Source: Betaproteobacteria bacterium (GTDB taxonomy: Bacteria > Pseudomonadota > Gammaproteobacteria > Burkholderiales > Rhodocyclaceae). Taken from it: a stretch of 64,000 nt of DNA. The DNA is taken from the NCBI GenBank assembly GCA_020621405.1, contig JAHRYN010000002.1, positions 671,676-735,675 of the forward strand. Reading direction: 5' to 3'. Positions 62,036 to 64,000 of this stretch are shown in pieces; within the stretch, counting starts at the first letter, position 1; each line of letters opens with the position of its first letter. The position numbers and the translations under genes were made by a program. A model generated the notes under the pieces. The model saw nothing but the letters and a program-made list of their open reading frames with translations, was not told the DNA's origin and did no database searches.

Positions 62036-63213
62036 GGGAAATACCGCCGACCGCCGGACTGCCGCTCGAATGGCGTGACCTGTGGTCGTCGTCCGGCACC
62101 TCGCTCGAGACCGGTCTGGCGGACTTTCTGCAGGTATCCGACGTGCAGATCACCTGCTCGGGCACCGCGGCGCAGATCGTCACGCTGACCGCGCTGCGGC
62201 GGCAGAGCGCACGGCGCAAGGTCATCCTGCCCGGCTTCACCTGTCCGCTGGTCGCACTGGCCGTACTGCACTGCGGACTGCAGCCGGTACTGTGCGACCT
62301 GCTGCCCGGCCATTTCGACCTCGATCCGGATCACCTGGCCCGGCTGTGCGACGAGGACACGCTGGCCATCGTCGCGACCCATCTCGGCGGGCGCGTCGCC
62401 AATCTGGCACCGCTGCTCGCCATCGCGCGCCGCACGGGCGCCAGCGTCATCGAGGATGCCGCCCAGTCGCTGGGGGCGCGCTGGCAGGGCGTGCCGGTCG
62501 GTCTGGCAGGCGACGCCGGTTTCCACAGTCTGGCGGTCGGCAAAGGTCTGACGACCTTCGAAGGCGGCGTGCTGCTGACGCGCGACGCGCCGCTGCGCCA
62601 GCGGCTGCTCGATACCGCGGCCGACATCGCCCCCTTCAGCTGGCGCTGGGAACTGCAGCGCAGCGCCGAACTGCTGGGTTACGCCGCGCTGTACCGCCCC
62701 TGCGGGCTGTCACTCGCCTACGGCTGGCCACTGCGCCGGGCAATCCGGCGCGGCCGGCTGATTGAGGCGGTCGGCGACGACTTCAGCGACGACATCCCGC
62801 TGCATCGGCCCGGCCGCTGGCGCAAGTCGGTTGGCGCCCGTGCGCTGCAGCGTCTGCCGGCCTTTCTCGGCCTGCTCAAGCGGCAAGCGGAAACACGATT
62901 GCAACGGCTGGCCGCCATGCCTGGCATCACGGTCATGCGCGATGCGGCAGGTGACGAAGGCACCTGGCCCTTCCTGATGGTGCTGATGCCGGACCGGGCG
63001 GCGCGCGACGCGGCGCTGGACCGGCTGTGGCAGCGCGGCCTGGGCGTGAGCCGCCTGTACATCCATGCGCTGTCGGACTATCCCTATCTGGCCGGACGCC
63101 TGAGCTCCGAACAGACGCCGAACGCACGCGACTTCGCCAGCCGCCTGCTGACCCTCTCGAACAGCCCCTGGCTCGACGACGACGCCTTCGACACCGTCTG
63201 CGCCGCTTTGTAA
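62032..63213 (+). CDS. DegT/DnrJ/EryC1/StrS-family PLP aminotransferase
   Basis: The 393-residue protein starts with TTG (TTGA overlap with the DMT stop). It has the sugar-aminotransferase fold: CSGTAAQIVTLTAL, VILPGFTCPLVALAVLHCGLQPV, ASVIEDAAQSLGARWQG (PLP Asp) and the Schiff-base lysine in AVGKGLTTFEGGVLL (about residue 170). ArnB is a member of this family. The gene ends 4 bp before the convergent arginase-like gene. Substrate not known; an amino sugar or amine acceptor is likely. Confidence 0.85.
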   Translation: MREIPPTAGLPLEWRDLWSSSGTSLETGLADFLQVSDVQITCSGTAAQIVTLTALRRQSARRKVILPGFTCPLVALAVLHCGLQPVLCDLLPGHFDLDPDHLARLCDEDTLAIVATHLGGRVANLAPLLAIARRTGASVIEDAAQSLGARWQGVPVGLAGDAGFHSLAVGKGLTTFEGGVLLTRDAPLRQRLLDTAADIAPFSWRWELQRSAELLGYAALYRPCGLSLAYGWPLRRAIRRGRLIEAVGDDFSDDIPLHRPGRWRKSVGARALQRLPAFLGLLKRQAETRLQRLAAMPGITVMRDAAGDEGTWPFLMVLMPDRAARDAALDRLWQRGLGVSRLYIHALSDYPYLAGRLSSEQTPNARDFASRLLTLSNSPWLDDDAFDTVCAAL

Positions 63214-63217
63214 GCGT

Positions 63218-64000
63218 TCATTGCGCGAGCGCGTGCAGGATGGCGAGGTTGACCGAACGGTGTTCGGCCTGCCAGCGCTGCAGATCGGCCTCGGCAATGT
63301 CGGGCTGACCGTCCAGACCGCTCAGCATCCGCTTGAACCGGCTGTCGTAACGATAGACCGACACTTCGCCGGTCACGTCGGCACCGACCACACGCTGGCG
63401 CAGCGCTCCGATGACGGACTGCATTTCGCTCAGACGCATCACGCCCTGATCCCAGTTGGTGTGGGCGTCATCGGCCGACAGTACGTCCTTGTCGACTGAC
63501 AGATAGACCGGCTCGGTGCGTGCCGCCGATGCGCTGCCAAAGGCGTCGGCCAGTTCGCCGACCGAGGCGAAGGAACGGCTGTGCGTAATGCCCAACCAGC
63601 GCATCCAGCCCAGGTCGCGACCGACACACCAGTAGCGCACCCTGCCTGACTTAAGGTTGCGCAGGTGGTTCTCCCAGCCGTGAGCACGCTCGACATCGGT
63701 GGACGTGATGCCCAGGACGTCGATCTGCGCCACGAAGGGCAGGCGGCTCGCATGCCACACCCAGGAGCCGCAGTGGATGCCCCACGGATAGCGCATGTTG
63801 TCAGGGTGGTTGTCGAACACCACGACATGCAGCGGCCGGCCCAGCGCGCGGTAGCGCTCCAGCAGCAGGCAGGTGACATGGTGATAGTCGCCGCTGCCCA
63901 TGAACACCACGCCGGGCTGCCGGACCAGCGCCGGCGCCAGCGAATCGCCCAGCGCACGCAGCTGGCCGAGCGGACAGCCGAAGCGGATCGCTTCCTGCCA
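63218..64000 (-). CDS. Arginase/agmatinase-superfamily protein (5' end outside the window)
   Basis: The frame is open to the right edge, giving about 260 residues. It has the Mn-binding set of ureohydrolases: GSGDYHH, FDNHPDN (D-x-H-x-D) and LSVDKDVL (D-x-D), and the order of motifs matches arginase. The surrounding sequence is poorly conserved relative to arginase or agmatinase, so the substrate may differ. It converges with the DegT gene and could be part of the same functional unit. Confidence 0.75.
   Translation of the reverse strand, partial: WQEAIRFGCPLGQLRALGDSLAPALVRQPGVVFMGSGDYHHVTCLLLERYRALGRPLHVVVFDNHPDNMRYPWGIHCGSWVWHASRLPFVAQIDVLGITSTDVERAHGWENHLRNLKSGRVRYWCVGRDLGWMRWLGITHSRSFASVGELADAFGSASAARTEPVYLSVDKDVLSADDAHTNWDQGVMRLSEMQSVIGALRQRVVGADVTGEVSVYRYDSRFKRMLSGLDGQPDIAEADLQRWQAEHRSVNLAILHALAQ

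Noticed and set aside
1-64000. CRISPR arrays, insertion sequences, prophage or integrase genes
   Set aside because: No regularly spaced repeats, transposase motifs or phage genes were found in reading the window.

Overview
The window is a gene-dense, GC-rich chromosomal segment with short spacers and many stop/start overlaps. No insertion sequences, prophage genes or CRISPR arrays were seen. The gene sets (Tol-Pal, DsbD, HprK/PtsN, RsuA, recA-recX, rpoN-hpf-ptsN-hprK) point to a betaproteobacterium. A complete N-methylglutamate (NMG) pathway for methylamine use suggests a facultative methylotroph of the Rhodocyclales type, such as Methyloversatilis; the genus is an inference, not a sequence match.

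Layout. 1-9118: 5' end of a lytic transglycosylase, 5-formyl-THF cyclo-ligase, a secreted SRPBCC protein, a YVTN-propeller lipoprotein, ilvA, small membrane proteins, a ferredoxin-like protein, a hydrolase, cutA and dsbD. 9159-19462: a long forward housekeeping run, ribE-ribBA-ribH-nusB-thiL-pgpA-pncC-recA-recX-lptB-rpoN-hpf-ptsN-hprK. 19570-30369: a signalling-rich region with a PsiF protein, two secreted proteins (one CsgG-like), a transmembrane Ser/Thr kinase, an adenylate cyclase-FHA fusion, a pteridine-reductase-like SDR, a MidA-type methyltransferase, a Lon-like AAA ATPase and a kinase-like protein that lacks the catalytic Asp (probable pseudokinase). 30809-32326: a hydrolase and poorly coding DNA. 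32327-41832 (minus): mgdABCD-gmaS-mgsABC, divergent from an XRE-cupin regulator. 42715-50074: Tat transglutaminase and TlpA, then psd, a class III aminotransferase, an Mpo1/DUF962-like membrane protein, a GT4 glycosyltransferase and a PfkB kinase, which may be lipid-related. 50200-53927: a glycine-zipper lipoprotein, a YchJ-like protein, an acidic small protein, an MBL hydrolase, rsuA and ruvB. 54031-59788: ybgC-tolQRAB-pal-cpoB-queC. 59819-64000: a YeeE/YedE transporter, two tRNA-Lys genes with promoter and terminator, an ArnE/ArnF-like pair of small DMT proteins, a DegT aminotransferase and a truncated arginase-family gene.

How the parts work together. The NMG genes convert methylamine plus glutamate to gamma-glutamylmethylamide and N-methylglutamate (GmaS, MgsABC). 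MgdABCD then oxidises N-methylglutamate, regenerating glutamate and releasing a C1 unit as formaldehyde or methylene-THF. The best candidate for an undescribed system is the 20-30 kb kinase/CsgG-like/cyclase-FHA/AAA/pseudokinase neighbourhood. Second candidates are the lipid-like cluster at 44-50 kb and the DMT-DegT-arginase cluster at 61-64 kb. All functions come from reading motifs by eye; no database search was run.
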